A stretch of DNA of 64,000 bases, taken from positions 19,323 through 83,322 of the forward strand of contig CAYGKM010000010.1 in assembly GCA_964350695.1 (NCBI GenBank). Reading direction: 5' to 3'. Shown one piece after another: positions 1-7,994 of this stretch. A program made the translations under genes and the position numbers. The stretch comes from TMED27 sp964350695. Its GTDB lineage: Bacteria; Pseudomonadota; Alphaproteobacteria; Micavibrionales; Micavibrionaceae. Every line of letters starts with the position of its first letter. The stretch's first letter is position 1. The notes under the pieces were generated by a model. It was not told the DNA's origin. It worked only from the letters and a program-made list of their open reading frames with translations, and ran no database searches.

Positions 1-96
1 AACAATTTACCTATTCGGCGAGGCGCAAGAAGCGAAATGGTGCTTTCTACATGAGCGACGCAGCAACACTGCCGAGAGGTAAAAAGCGAAGTGTAT

Positions 97-126
97 AAAA
101 AAAGGGCCCCGTGAAGGGCCCTCTTA
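97..126 (-). terminator. Rho-independent terminator of the porin gene
   Basis: On the plus strand an A-run is followed by GGGCCCC, a five-base loop GTGAA, and GGGCCC. Read on the minus strand this is a GC-rich hairpin followed by a run of T, about 25 bases after the porin stop codon. The first ~95 bases of the window show no convincing gene. Confidence 0.85.
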
Positions 127-148
127 AAATTCATAAGGTCAAATCAAA

Positions 149-1363
149 TTAGAAGTTGATTTGTGTACCTAGTGTTACGTATGTCGCATCAACATCTTGG
201 TTAGCAACAATGTTGTCTTCATGCTCGATGTAACCAACAGAACCGCGGAACGTCATGCCAGGACCGTATGTGTAAACCACACCACCTGAATAACGCTTAG
301 TGTCTTCGTCAGAAGCCGCGAATGTGTTGTTTTGATCAAGGTAAGATGCACCAAGTTTGAAAGGACCAGTTGTGTAGTCTACACCAACAACATATGTCTC
401 TTCGTTACCACCGGCACGAGCAGCGTTACGCAATGCTGGGTTAGCATTGTTTACAGCTGCAGTCTCAACTGGGTTACCACCGTTATCATTACGGTAGATC
501 ATACCAAGACCGAACGCGCCGAGATCAAAGTCAGCACCAACGTTCCATACTTCACGGTCATCACTTGGATCGCCAACAGCAACAGCACCGGCAAGAGGAG
601 CGCCAGAAGCTAGCATAGTACCGGCTTGCTCAAGCTCAACGAATGAGTAACCAGCACCCAAAGTCACGCCAAGGTTGTTGAATTGACCTTGATAACGAAG
701 ACCAGCTTCGTATGCAGAGCCAAATGTATCAAGAACATTGTCAAGACCGATACCTTCAAGGTCATCAGCAAAGCCGTCTACATCAGGTGTGTATGACAAA
801 CCAAGTTGGAAACCGTTCAAGATAGGTGAAAGATATGTCAACTTGTCTGAAGCGCCTGTTGGATCTTGATCGTAGTCAAGACCACCACCAGAAACGTTAG
901 CAGCTGTAGGAGCAGCAGCAGACACAAGGTTCAACGCTGTGTAGTTTACAGGTTGTACATATTGACGGATACCATCGATGTTTGAGTCAGCAGAAGGAGC
1001 GGCAACTTGTAGCAAGTAAGCAGCACCATCTTCACCACCAATGTTTACACGACCCCAGCCGCCTGACATATAGATGTATGATTCATCAACATTGAAACCA
1101 TCAGCAGTATCAGAACTTGCTTCAATGTGCGCACCAACTGTCAGACCGCTGTCCAAAGTTGTTTCGCCGCCGAAGTGAATTTCAGTATCACGGATGATAT
1201 CGAATTCATTTGTTTCGCTTCCAGCTGCAGGATTTGTCTCGTCTTGGTCTACATAAGCGCCATAGCCCTTAAAGTAACCACCAAGCTCAAGCTCAACTTG
1301 TGCGTATGCAGGAGCAGCAAAAGCTACACCACATGCCGCAGTCGTAAGAAGTAGTTTTTTCAT
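149..1363 (-). CDS. Outer-membrane porin (Gram-negative porin family)
   Basis: A 404-residue beta-barrel porin for diffusion of small solutes through the outer membrane. The start at 1363 gives a clean signal peptide (MKKLLLTTAACGVAFAAPAYA, cut before QVELELGGY) and has a GGAG Shine-Dalgarno eight bases upstream; the open frame runs 21 codons further up without support. The mature part has the alternating hydrophobic/polar pattern of barrel strands, an N-terminal GGYFKGYG strand, and ends in an aromatic residue (QINF) as expected for BAM-dependent insertion. The family is common in Rhodospirillales and relatives. The gene stands alone with its own terminator. Substrate specificity cannot be read from the sequence. 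Confidence 0.9.
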   Translation of the reverse strand: MKKLLLTTAACGVAFAAPAYAQVELELGGYFKGYGAYVDQDETNPAAGSETNEFDIIRDTEIHFGGETTLDSGLTVGAHIEASSDTADGFNVDESYIYMSGGWGRVNIGGEDGAAYLLQVAAPSADSNIDGIRQYVQPVNYTALNLVSAAAPTAANVSGGGLDYDQDPTGASDKLTYLSPILNGFQLGLSYTPDVDGFADDLEGIGLDNVLDTFGSAYEAGLRYQGQFNNLGVTLGAGYSFVELEQAGTMLASGAPLAGAVAVGDPSDDREVWNVGADFDLGAFGLGMIYRNDNGGNPVETAAVNNANPALRNAARAGGNEETYVVGVDYTTGPFKLGASYLDQNNTFAASDEDTKRYSGGVVYTYGPGMTFRGSVGYIEHEDNIVANQDVDATYVTLGTQINF

Positions 1364-1678
1364 TATCATTTCTCCAATCAAAAATAAGTGATAATTTATT
1401 GAACAAAAGAGTTGTATAACTCTCATAGAAATCCACTGTTACCCAGTGAACACACCCAATTAACCGCACTTTCCTTAAGGGGTCAACGAAGCAAACATAG
1501 TATTTCTCATTATTTTTTGTCTCCGTTGCAAATTTACAACACCCCGTTTTTAAGGCTTTTTGATATTTTTATCACAAAATCTATGCACAAATGCACATTC
1601 AAGACACACAAACAAATGTTGAGGCGGCCCTCTTCGCGTGCTAATAAATGACTCTATACATAGAGTTAGGATATCTTC
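1364..1678. other. 315-bp divergent intergenic region between porin and DUF3576 gene
   Basis: AT-rich spacer serving two diverging genes. Besides the possible porin promoter it holds a perfect inverted repeat ACTCTAT-AC-ATAGAGT at 1651-1666, ending 12 bases before the DUF3576 start codon and directly ahead of its Shine-Dalgarno (AGG at 1668-1670). The repeat could be an operator or a translation-controlling hairpin. No RNA gene was recognised. Confidence 0.45.
1458..1486 (-). promoter_or_regulatory. Possible sigma-70-type promoter for the porin
   Basis: On the minus strand TTGACC (1481-1486) and TTAATT (1458-1463) are separated by 17 bases. The predicted start of transcription would leave a leader of about 90 bases. 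The -35 box is good and the -10 box is weak, so this is a suggestion only. Confidence 0.4.
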
Positions 1679-2233
1679 ATGAAATACAGATTAACAGCAC
1701 TGCCCGTTTTGCTTGTCATTTTTGCAATCGGCTCTTTGTCCGCATGCAGCGCACGCGAAGACGGCAAAATTCAAACTGAAGCAAAATATCCTACAGGCGC
1801 CCATCGTGACGGCAGCACTGATAGCATCTATGAAAAGCCAAGCAGCATCTTCGGCGCTTCTGGTCTTTCTATCGGGGGCGAAAAAGATGAAAACGATAAC
1901 GACTCAGGCATCGGCGTAAACAGCTTCCTATGGCGCGCGTCTCTCGACACCGTGTCCTTCATGCCTCTCGCCAGCGCCGATCCGTTTGGCGGCGTAATTC
2001 TTACCGATTGGTACACGCCGGCAGAAGATTCCGCAGAGCGCTTTAAAATCAATGTCTTTATATTAGGCAAAGCCCTTCGCTCTGACGGCGTGCGCGTGCG
2101 CGTATTCAAGCAAGTCTTGAATAACGGCACATGGCGTGATGTTCAGGCAAGCAAAGAAACGGGCCGCCAGATCGAGGATTCAATCCTGACCCGCGCCCGT
2201 CAAATGCGCATTGCTCAGGTTGATTCTAAATAG
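1679..2233 (+). CDS. DUF3576-family lipoprotein
   Basis: A 184-residue predicted lipoprotein: a hydrophobic leader (LPVLLVIFAIGSLSAC) with a lipobox ending in Cys23, then a low-complexity acidic linker (EDGKIQ...DENDNDSGIG) and a compact domain from about residue 80 (NSFLWRASLDTVSFMPLASADPFGGVI). The segment starting LWRASLDTVSF and the DPFGGVI-DWY stretch are typical of the alphaproteobacterial DUF3576 family, which often lies directly upstream of leuS, as here. Function unknown; an envelope role is inferred from the lipobox and from lptE two genes on. The next gene begins nine bases after its stop. Confidence 0.8.
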   Translation: MKYRLTALPVLLVIFAIGSLSACSAREDGKIQTEAKYPTGAHRDGSTDSIYEKPSSIFGASGLSIGGEKDENDNDSGIGVNSFLWRASLDTVSFMPLASADPFGGVILTDWYTPAEDSAERFKINVFILGKALRSDGVRVRVFKQVLNNGTWRDVQASKETGRQIEDSILTRARQMRIAQVDSK

Positions 2234-2242
2234 AAGCACAAC

Positions 2243-3031
2243 ATGATTCCCGTTCTTGTAATCTCGCTCAAAGAAGAAACGCAGCGAAGAACAGCAATAG
2301 CGGAGCATTTATCAAGCCTTGGCTTTGAATACCAGATCCTCGATGCGATAGATGCGCGGGGGTCCTTGCCCGCCGATCATCCTGATTATGATTCCGCCTA
2401 TCGCCTTGCGACCCATGGGCGGGATTTAAAAGCCGGCGAAATCGGCTGCTTTCTCTCACACCGCATGGCGTATCAGGAAATGATAGAACAAAACCTGCCC
2501 TACGCCCTTATCGTAGAAGACGATATGCGCTTTAATAAGGACGCAGCCAACGTTTTGCAAAGCCTGCTTGATAAAAACCTCGATTTTGATGTGATCCGCC
2601 TACTTGATAAAGACAAGATTCTGAAAAACTCCCACCGCAAAATCACGCAGCTTGCAGGTGATTACTGGCTTTTGCGTTTGCGCGCTCTGTATGGCGGCGC
2701 TTACGCCACCCTCATATCCCGAAAGGGCGCAGAAAAACTGGTCAAGGCCACAAAGACTTTTGCGCTGCCTGTAGACACTGTTCTCGGGCGATGCTGGGAA
2801 ACAGGCATTAACTCCTTTGCCATCCAGCCCACCATCGCAACGCATATATATGAATTTGAATCCTCTATCGGTGAAGAGCGCTTTAATAAAGACACCGGCC
2901 TTAAAGGGCTGCAAAAGCTCAAATACGCCCTGAATCGCTTCATTTTCAAGCTCTACGAAAACATCGCCAAAACATGGCTCTATTACGCAAACGCGCCCAA
3001 AGACCTTGCGAACCGTAAAAAATTGGGCTAA
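2243..3031 (+). CDS. Glycosyltransferase family 25 (LPS/surface glycan)
   Basis: A 262-residue GT25 enzyme. It opens with the family signature IPVLVISLKEETQRRTAIAE, has the HRMAYQEMIEQ helix, and carries a metal-binding acidic motif LIVEDDMRF near residue 90, followed by GGAYATLISRKGAEKLV and a late LPVDTVLGR motif. Such enzymes add a sugar, often galactose or glucose, to lipooligosaccharide or other surface glycans. It sits between a lipoprotein gene and leuS, with lptE downstream, which fits an envelope role. The acceptor is unknown. Spacing of nine bases to its neighbours suggests one transcript. Confidence 0.85.
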   Translation: MIPVLVISLKEETQRRTAIAEHLSSLGFEYQILDAIDARGSLPADHPDYDSAYRLATHGRDLKAGEIGCFLSHRMAYQEMIEQNLPYALIVEDDMRFNKDAANVLQSLLDKNLDFDVIRLLDKDKILKNSHRKITQLAGDYWLLRLRALYGGAYATLISRKGAEKLVKATKTFALPVDTVLGRCWETGINSFAIQPTIATHIYEFESSIGEERFNKDTGLKGLQKLKYALNRFIFKLYENIAKTWLYYANAPKDLANRKKLG

Positions 3032-3040
3032 TCGTCTCTA

Positions 3041-5680
3041 ATGACTGGAGAAAAATATAATATCAAGGAATGTGAATCGAAATGGCGCGCCGAGTGGGAC
3101 AAGCGTCAATCCTTCGAGGTCACGGAAACTACAGACAAAGACAAATACTACGTCCTTGAGATGTTCCCCTATCCTTCAGGCCGCATCCATGTCGGCCATG
3201 TCCGCAATTACACCCTCGGTGATGTGGTCGCAAGATACCGCCGCGCACGCGGGTTTAACGTCCTGCGCCCCATGGGTTGGGATGCTTTCGGCCTTCCGGC
3301 AGAAAACGCGGCGATTGAACGCGGCGCGCACCCCAAAGACTGGACGCTTTCAAATACTAAAGAAATGAAAGTGCAGCTGAAATCCATGGGTCTGGCGATT
3401 GACTGGAGCCGCGAGATCACAACATGCCTCCCCGAATATTACCGCCACGAACAAGCCATGTTCCTCGACTTCCTGGAGCGCGGCATCGCGTACCGCAAAG
3501 AATCGCTTGTAAACTGGGACCCTGTCGATAATACCGTGCTGGCGAATGAACAGGTCGTCGACGGCAAGGGCTGGCGCACAGGCGCGCCCGTAGAGCGCCG
3601 CAAACTGAACCAATGGTTCCTGAAAATCACCGATTACGCCGAAGAACTTCTCGAAGACCTCGGCAAACTTGATCGTTGGCCTGAAAAAGTGCGGATCATG
3701 CAGGAAAACTGGATCGGCAAATCCCAAGGTCTGAAATTCAAATGGAACATATCTCCCCCCTCTTGTCATTCCGAACGCAGCACCGCTGCGGAGGAATCTC
3801 AAAATGCCGAAGGAGATTCCTCGGTCGCTTCGCTCACTCGGAATGACATGACGATCGAGGTCTACACCACCCGCCCTGACACTTTATTCGGCGCGTCTTT
3901 CATGGCACTCGCCGCCGACCACCCGACCGCCAAAGCGTTGTGCGAAGGTAAAGAGGGATATGAGAAATTCCTGAAAGACTGCTCCGCCCTCGGCACAAGC
4001 GAAGCCGCGATTGAACAAGCCGACAAACTCGGCTTCGATACGGGCTATAAGGTCAGCCACCCGCTTTTACCGGGCAGAGAATTCCCGCTTTACCTCGCCA
4101 ATTTCGTACTGATGGATTACGGCACAGGCGCAGTTTTCGGCGTGCCGGCGCACGACCAGCGCGATTTCGATTTCGCCACCAAATACGGCTTGCCGATTTT
4201 ACCTGTCATTTCATCAGACGATCATAATTACGCCGATGGCGCATACACAGGCGCGGGCAAAGCCATCAATTCCGAATGGCTGGACGGTCTGGATATCATC
4301 GCCGCCAAAGCCGAAGTGATTAAGCGCGCCGAGGACATCGGCAACGGATTCGGCACAACGCAATATCGCCTCCGTGATTGGGGCATCAGCCGCCAGCGTT
4401 ACTGGGGCTGCCCGATTCCGATTATTTATTGCGAGGATTGCGGCCCCGTCCCTGTGCCGAAAGATCAACTTCCCGTCACGCTCCCCGATGATGTGAGCTT
4501 CGATAAACCCGGCAACCCGCTCCTCCATCACCCGACATGGAAAGACACGACCTGCCCAAGCTGTAACAAGCCCGCCCAGCGCGAAACCGACACGTTTGAC
4601 ACCTTCTTCGAAAGCAGCTGGTATCAATTCCGCTATTGCGATCCGCATAACGAAACCGCGCCCGTTGGTAAAGATAAGGCCGCCTATTGGATGCCCGGCG
4701 GCGCAACCGTCGAGCAATATATCGGCGGCGTCGAACACGCGGTGCTTCACCTGCTTTATGCGCGTTTCTTCACCAAAGCCATGAAAACCTGCGGCTATGT
4801 GGATTGTGACGAACCCTTTATGGGTCTGTTCACCCAAGGCATGGTCACGCATGAAACCTATACCGATAAAAACGGCAAATGGATGACGCCCGTTGAATAT
4901 GACGCGCTGCCAGCTTCTGAAAAATCCGCCGCCAAAATCGGCCCGTCGATTAAAATGTCGAAATCAAAGAAGAACGTTATCGACCCCGAAGATATTCTCG
5001 GCACTTACGGCGCAGATGCGGCGCGGCTGTTCATCCTGTCTGATTCCCCGCCTGAACGCGATCTGGAATGGACGGAGAGCGGTATCGAAGGCGCTTGGAA
5101 ATTCGTCAACAAGCTCCACCGCATTTTAACAGAGCGCCAAGCCACCCTGCCAAAGGCAAACGCACCCGCACCCGCATCTTTCACCGATGATGCAATGAAC
5201 CTTCGCCGCGCAAGCCATAAAGCCATTTTAGAAGTCGGTAAATCCATCGAAGATTTCGCGATGAACAAAGCCGTGGCGCAAATCCGCGAGCTTTCAAACG
5301 CGATCTCCGCCTTCAAGCCCGCCAGTGATGACGACCAATGGGCGCTGCGCGAGGCGTTCGAAATCCTCATTAAACTCTTCAACCCCATGATGCCGCACCT
5401 CGCCGAAGAACTCTGGTCGCAGCTCGGACACGAAAACCTGCTGGCCGAAGAGCCTTGGCCGATCGCCGATGAAAGTCTACTTGTCGAAGATGTCATCACT
5501 ATGGCGGTGCAGGTCAACGGCAAGGTTCGCGGTCAAATAACATTAAGCCCCGATGCCGATGAAGCCACCGCCAAAGAAATTGCGCTGGCAGAGCCGAACA
5601 TCATCAAATATATTGATGGCAAGCCGGTACGCAAATTCATCTATGTCCCCGGCAAAATCGTAAACGTGGTGGCCGCATGA
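3041..5680 (+). CDS. leuS: Leucyl-tRNA synthetase with an in-frame palindromic-element insertion
   Basis: Class Ia leucyl-tRNA synthetase, 879 residues. Visible landmarks are the HIGH-type motif HVGH (50-53) in PYPSGRIHVGH, the editing-domain threonine-rich segment VYTTRPDTLFGASF (about 274-287), the GTGAVFGVPAHDQRD editing motif, the tRNA-acceptor ESSWYQFRYCDP segment, KMSKS (638-642) and a C-terminal VQVNGKVRGQ domain. Residues about 242-269 (CHSERSTAAEESQ...SLTRNDM) are not part of the usual protein: they are encoded by an 83-base inverted-repeat element just before the editing threonines. The frame is intact through the element, so the enzyme is probably functional. Its stop overlaps the lptE start by ATGA. 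Confidence 0.97.
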   Translation: MTGEKYNIKECESKWRAEWDKRQSFEVTETTDKDKYYVLEMFPYPSGRIHVGHVRNYTLGDVVARYRRARGFNVLRPMGWDAFGLPAENAAIERGAHPKDWTLSNTKEMKVQLKSMGLAIDWSREITTCLPEYYRHEQAMFLDFLERGIAYRKESLVNWDPVDNTVLANEQVVDGKGWRTGAPVERRKLNQWFLKITDYAEELLEDLGKLDRWPEKVRIMQENWIGKSQGLKFKWNISPPSCHSERSTAAEESQNAEGDSSVASLTRNDMTIEVYTTRPDTLFGASFMALAADHPTAKALCEGKEGYEKFLKDCSALGTSEAAIEQADKLGFDTGYKVSHPLLPGREFPLYLANFVLMDYGTGAVFGVPAHDQRDFDFATKYGLPILPVISSDDHNYADGAYTGAGKAINSEWLDGLDIIAAKAEVIKRAEDIGNGFGTTQYRLRDWGISRQRYWGCPIPIIYCEDCGPVPVPKDQLPVTLPDDVSFDKPGNPLLHHPTWKDTTCPSCNKPAQRETDTFDTFFESSWYQFRYCDPHNETAPVGKDKAAYWMPGGATVEQYIGGVEHAVLHLLYARFFTKAMKTCGYVDCDEPFMGLFTQGMVTHETYTDKNGKWMTPVEYDALPASEKSAAKIGPSIKMSKSKKNVIDPEDILGTYGADAARLFILSDSPPERDLEWTESGIEGAWKFVNKLHRILTERQATLPKANAPAPASFTDDAMNLRRASHKAILEVGKSIEDFAMNKAVAQIRELSNAISAFKPASDDDQWALREAFEILIKLFNPMMPHLAEELWSQLGHENLLAEEPWPIADESLLVEDVITMAVQVNGKVRGQITLSPDADEATAKEIALAEPNIIKYIDGKPVRKFIYVPGKIVNVVAA
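3765..3847. repeat. Palindromic element inserted in frame in leuS
   Basis: Nested inverted repeat. Outer arms GTCATTCCGA (3765-3774) and TCGGAATGAC (3838-3847) match perfectly, and inner arms GAGGAATCTC (3791-3800) and GAGATTCCTC (3813-3822) match perfectly around a 12-base loop. It adds about 28 residues with the SERS...EESQ flavour known from palindromic repeats in Rickettsia and other alphaproteobacteria. The element keeps the reading frame and carries no stop in that frame. I found no second copy in this window, so its repetitive nature is inferred from structure, not from copies. Confidence 0.8.
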
Positions 5681-6177
5681 AAACCTTTATCCTGACCTTA
5701 AGCTTGCTCACACTAGCCGCCTGCGGCTTTCACCCCGTATATGGCGTCAATAAACACACAGCCACAGGCGTTGAAGAGCATCTTGCGCAAGTTTCAATCG
5801 GCAACATCCCCGACCGCGAGGGCGTATATCTGCGCAATGCATTGATTGACCTCTTCTATCGCTCGGGAAGGCCGGGCAATGTTGAATATTCTCTCGCCGT
5901 TGAGCCGATCGCAGAAAGCACCCGCGACCTTGATATCACCGTAGATGCCGATGCCACGCGCGGTCAGCTGCGACTCAGTACACAAATAAATCTGGTTGAA
6001 AACAAAACCGGCAAGACCCTTATCCAAAAAAATCTGCAAGCCCTCGCCAGTTACAACATCCTCGCCAGCGAGTTCACAAACCGTGTCTCCGAGCAAAACA
6101 CCCGACAAAACGCGCTGGATGACCTCGCCCGCCAAATAGAAAACGCGCTCACCCTGTACTTCAAGCGCCACGAATAA
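5677..6177 (+). CDS. lptE: LPS-assembly lipoprotein LptE
   Basis: A 166-residue lipoprotein matching LptE, the plug that works with LptD to place lipopolysaccharide in the outer leaflet. The leader ends in a lipobox (LLTLAAC, Cys16) followed by GFHPVYG, the sequence typical of alphaproteobacterial LptE. The body has the short beta-strand/helix pattern of the family, including YSLAVEPIAES, a LSTQINLVENKTGK strand pair, and a C-terminal helix with RQNALDDLARQIENALTLYF. Its ATG overlaps the leuS stop (ATGA), so translation is coupled. In most alphaproteobacteria holA follows directly; here a riboswitch-controlled cassette intervenes. Confidence 0.93.
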   Translation: MKTFILTLSLLTLAACGFHPVYGVNKHTATGVEEHLAQVSIGNIPDREGVYLRNALIDLFYRSGRPGNVEYSLAVEPIAESTRDLDITVDADATRGQLRLSTQINLVENKTGKTLIQKNLQALASYNILASEFTNRVSEQNTRQNALDDLARQIENALTLYFKRHE

Positions 6178-6206
6178 AAAACTTACAAAATGCCCTAAAA
6201 TAATCA

Positions 6207-6235
6207 TTGACGATTTTCCGAAAATCGCCTTATAT
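6207..6235 (+). promoter_or_regulatory. Promoter of the SAM-II leader, with internal palindrome
   Basis: TTGACG (6207-6212), a 17-base spacer, and TTATAT (6230-6235) form a good sigma-70-type promoter about 20 bases before the riboswitch. The spacer contains a perfect palindrome CGATTTT-CCG-AAAATCG (6211-6227), which could be an operator or the weak terminator hairpin of lptE. Confidence 0.65.
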
Positions 6236-6256
6236 GCAGGTGTTGTTTTCGAACAA

Positions 6257-6309
6257 TTGTGGGATTTGATGGATCCAGCTTGCACCACATAAAAAAAGCT
6301 AAAGCGCCA
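6257..6309 (+). ncRNA. SAM-II riboswitch
   Basis: S-adenosylmethionine-sensing leader of the downstream genes. The conserved parts are in order: stem P1 GTGG (6259-6262) closed by CCAC (6285-6288); loop sequence GATTTGA; TTGCA just before the closing strand; then ATAAA and the 3' pseudoknot strand AGCTAAAG (6297-6304). This is the SAM-II arrangement (GATTT..., TTGCA, stem, ATAAA, GCTAAA) known from alphaproteobacterial methionine genes. Binding of SAM is expected to fold the pseudoknot and lower expression. The first fully recognisable gene downstream is a MetA-family enzyme, which supports the call. Confidence 0.87.
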
Positions 6310-6334
6310 CGGCACTAAAGAGCCCTTTTTCGCT

Positions 6335-6422
6335 CCCGCCCGTGGTCTCCATTTATTTGGAAACCTGGCGGGAAGATTTTTCTCCCGACAGACAATTATA
6401 ACCTGCATGCTCTTTTGCATGC
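6335..6422 (+). promoter_or_regulatory. Alternative hairpins in the leader downstream of the SAM-II aptamer
   Basis: Three stems can be drawn. CCCGCC (6335-6340) pairs with GGCGGG (6367-6372), with further pairing GGT.TCC/GGA.ACC inside. CGGG-A-AGA (6369-6376) pairs with TCTCCCG (6381-6387) around TTTT, using part of the same bases, so the two are mutually exclusive. GCATGC (6405-6410) pairs with GCATGC (6417-6422) shortly before the start codon at 6443. No long T-run follows any of them. The competition could be the expression platform of the riboswitch, but no pairing with the aptamer was shown. Confidence 0.5.
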
Positions 6423-6442
6423 GCATATTTTTGTGAGAAACG

Positions 6443-6790
6443 ATGAGTATTACCGCGCGCTTTAATGCCGAAAAGCATACATATGAAATCCTCATGGATG
6501 ACACGCCTGTCGCCTTCCTACATGACGGATATATCCACGGTGAGCTTGATGTGTCGCCCTATCGCAGGGAAAAATTCAGAAGAGGCGCAGAAATTGCTTT
6601 TACAAAAGCTTTTGAAGGCGTTGCCTTATCTAATTTACAGGCTGACGTAGATCGGTTCAGCAGAATGCCCTCTGAAACATCAACGGCCAAATCGAAAACC
6701 ACGCGGGCGCTGCAAACATTAGGCTACATTCCAAACGGAGACAGCGTAAAAGTGCCCTTCACACATCCTGATATATTAGGAAACGGCTGA
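6443..6790 (+). CDS. Small unknown protein, first gene of the SAM-II operon
   Basis: A 115-residue soluble protein I do not recognise with certainty. It opens MSITARFNAEKHTYEILMDD, has a central helix RREKFRRGAEIAFTKAFEG and a C-terminal RALQTLGYIPNGDSVKVPF that faintly recalls the end of GNAT acetyltransferases, without the acetyl-CoA loop. It lies directly behind the SAM-II leader and three bases before the MetA-family gene, so it is probably co-regulated with methionine metabolism. It may be an accessory subunit or a truncated enzyme. The coding bias resembles its neighbours, and the start is preceded by GAGAAACG. Confidence 0.6.
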   Translation: MSITARFNAEKHTYEILMDDTPVAFLHDGYIHGELDVSPYRREKFRRGAEIAFTKAFEGVALSNLQADVDRFSRMPSETSTAKSKTTRALQTLGYIPNGDSVKVPFTHPDILGNG

Positions 6791-6793
6791 TAA

Positions 6794-7927
6794 ATGGCGA
6801 TCATTCTTGCAGACGGTCATCCGGCAATCGAAACCCTGCGCGAACAGGGCACAAACGTTATTGCCAAATCAGACGCGCAAAACCGTACGAACAAACTCAT
6901 GAAAGTCGCCTTTGTAAACCTGATGGGCTTTACAGAGCGCACTGATGAAGAAATCATAAAAACCTCCGCCTCTGCGCCCGATGATATAGACCTTGAATTC
7001 GAGTTCTTCTCCCCGACTGAATGGATGAACCGCTCAATCGAAAACCATCAAAAGGGCGAATCACGCGGCAAAGATGCATATCGTATTAACAATCACGGAA
7101 CACTTAAAGAGCTTAAAGCTCGCATACATGAATTCGACTCTGCAATCGTTTCTGGCTCCGCACTTGAGCATAATGACTTTGTTCAAAAATCAACCGAAAA
7201 CCCCAACGGCCTGGACTTCTATGACGAACTTGTGGAAACACTAGACGAACTTAACGAAGACAATACGCCGACATTACTTTTATGTCTATCCGCACAACTA
7301 GACCTGCAAGAACGCCATGGAATACGCCGCGGCGTTGCCGAAAACAAACTTCTTGATGTCTTCAAGCTTCAAGTCACCAACACCACAAGCACACTTACAC
7401 GTGACCTTAAATCATCCGTTTATATGCCCGTAGGACGCTATGGGTATTCTTTCCAGGAAGATTTAGACAAAAGCCCAGATATCATCTCGCTTGCCAGCAA
7501 CGACAACACAGGCTCGGCCTACGCAGTCAGCGGGCCCTTTGTCTACCTGACAGGGCACCCCGAATACGGCGCAAGAGCTATTGCCGATGAATATTTCAGA
7601 GATAAAGACGCTTTAGATAAGCAATACGCGCAGCGGCTTAATCGCCTCTATGACATCTTTAACGGTTTGACTCAACCGACAGAGCGCCAAATAAAACAAC
7701 TCGCTGGCCTCGAAAACGCATCCGAAGCCGAATATCTGGCCGAAATGCCAAAAATAGGCAACCCACAAAACTATGATCTGAACAACCCGACAGCGCCATG
7801 GGCCGATGACGGCAAAATCATCTACCGCAACTTCTTTATTTTTGCTCGCGAAGCTCAGAAACAGAAACAAGAAACGGCAAATGAACCATATTTCCCGATC
7901 CCTATCGCAGCGGGCGGCATGAGATAA
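6794..7927 (+). CDS. MetA-family homoserine O-acyltransferase-like protein
   Basis: A 377-residue divergent member of the MetA (homoserine O-succinyl/acetyltransferase, glutamine-amidotransferase-like fold) family. Retained features are KVAFVNLMGF near the start of the domain, the nucleophile Cys164 in LLLCLSAQ, and the His255-x-Glu257 pair in TGHPEYGA. The Cys-to-His spacing (91) is close to that of classical MetA (93). The substrate-binding regions differ, and the C-terminus (residues about 320-377) is longer. Known MetA activates homoserine for methionine synthesis, and the SAM-II riboswitch upstream agrees with such a role. The exact substrate is uncertain because the family is divergent here and a GCS2-type ligase follows. 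Confidence 0.8.
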   Translation: MAIILADGHPAIETLREQGTNVIAKSDAQNRTNKLMKVAFVNLMGFTERTDEEIIKTSASAPDDIDLEFEFFSPTEWMNRSIENHQKGESRGKDAYRINNHGTLKELKARIHEFDSAIVSGSALEHNDFVQKSTENPNGLDFYDELVETLDELNEDNTPTLLLCLSAQLDLQERHGIRRGVAENKLLDVFKLQVTNTTSTLTRDLKSSVYMPVGRYGYSFQEDLDKSPDIISLASNDNTGSAYAVSGPFVYLTGHPEYGARAIADEYFRDKDALDKQYAQRLNRLYDIFNGLTQPTERQIKQLAGLENASEAEYLAEMPKIGNPQNYDLNNPTAPWADDGKIIYRNFFIFAREAQKQKQETANEPYFPIPIAAGGMR

Positions 7928-7994
7928 CTCAAAATTTGCCTTCTGCCCCTTTTCGCCCCATATTATATCGACCTAAAAAATAAGAGGGGTTTTT

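Noticed and set aside
1..96. Possible end of a gene at the left edge
   Set aside because: All frames are short and broken; no recognisable protein or RNA.
4214..4852. 212-codon open frame antisense to leuS
   Set aside because: It lies wholly opposite a conserved essential gene; the composition is explained by codon bias on the other strand.
5794..6504. 236-codon minus-strand frame over lptE and the riboswitch
   Set aside because: Covers a conserved gene and a structured leader on the plus strand; no protein family features.
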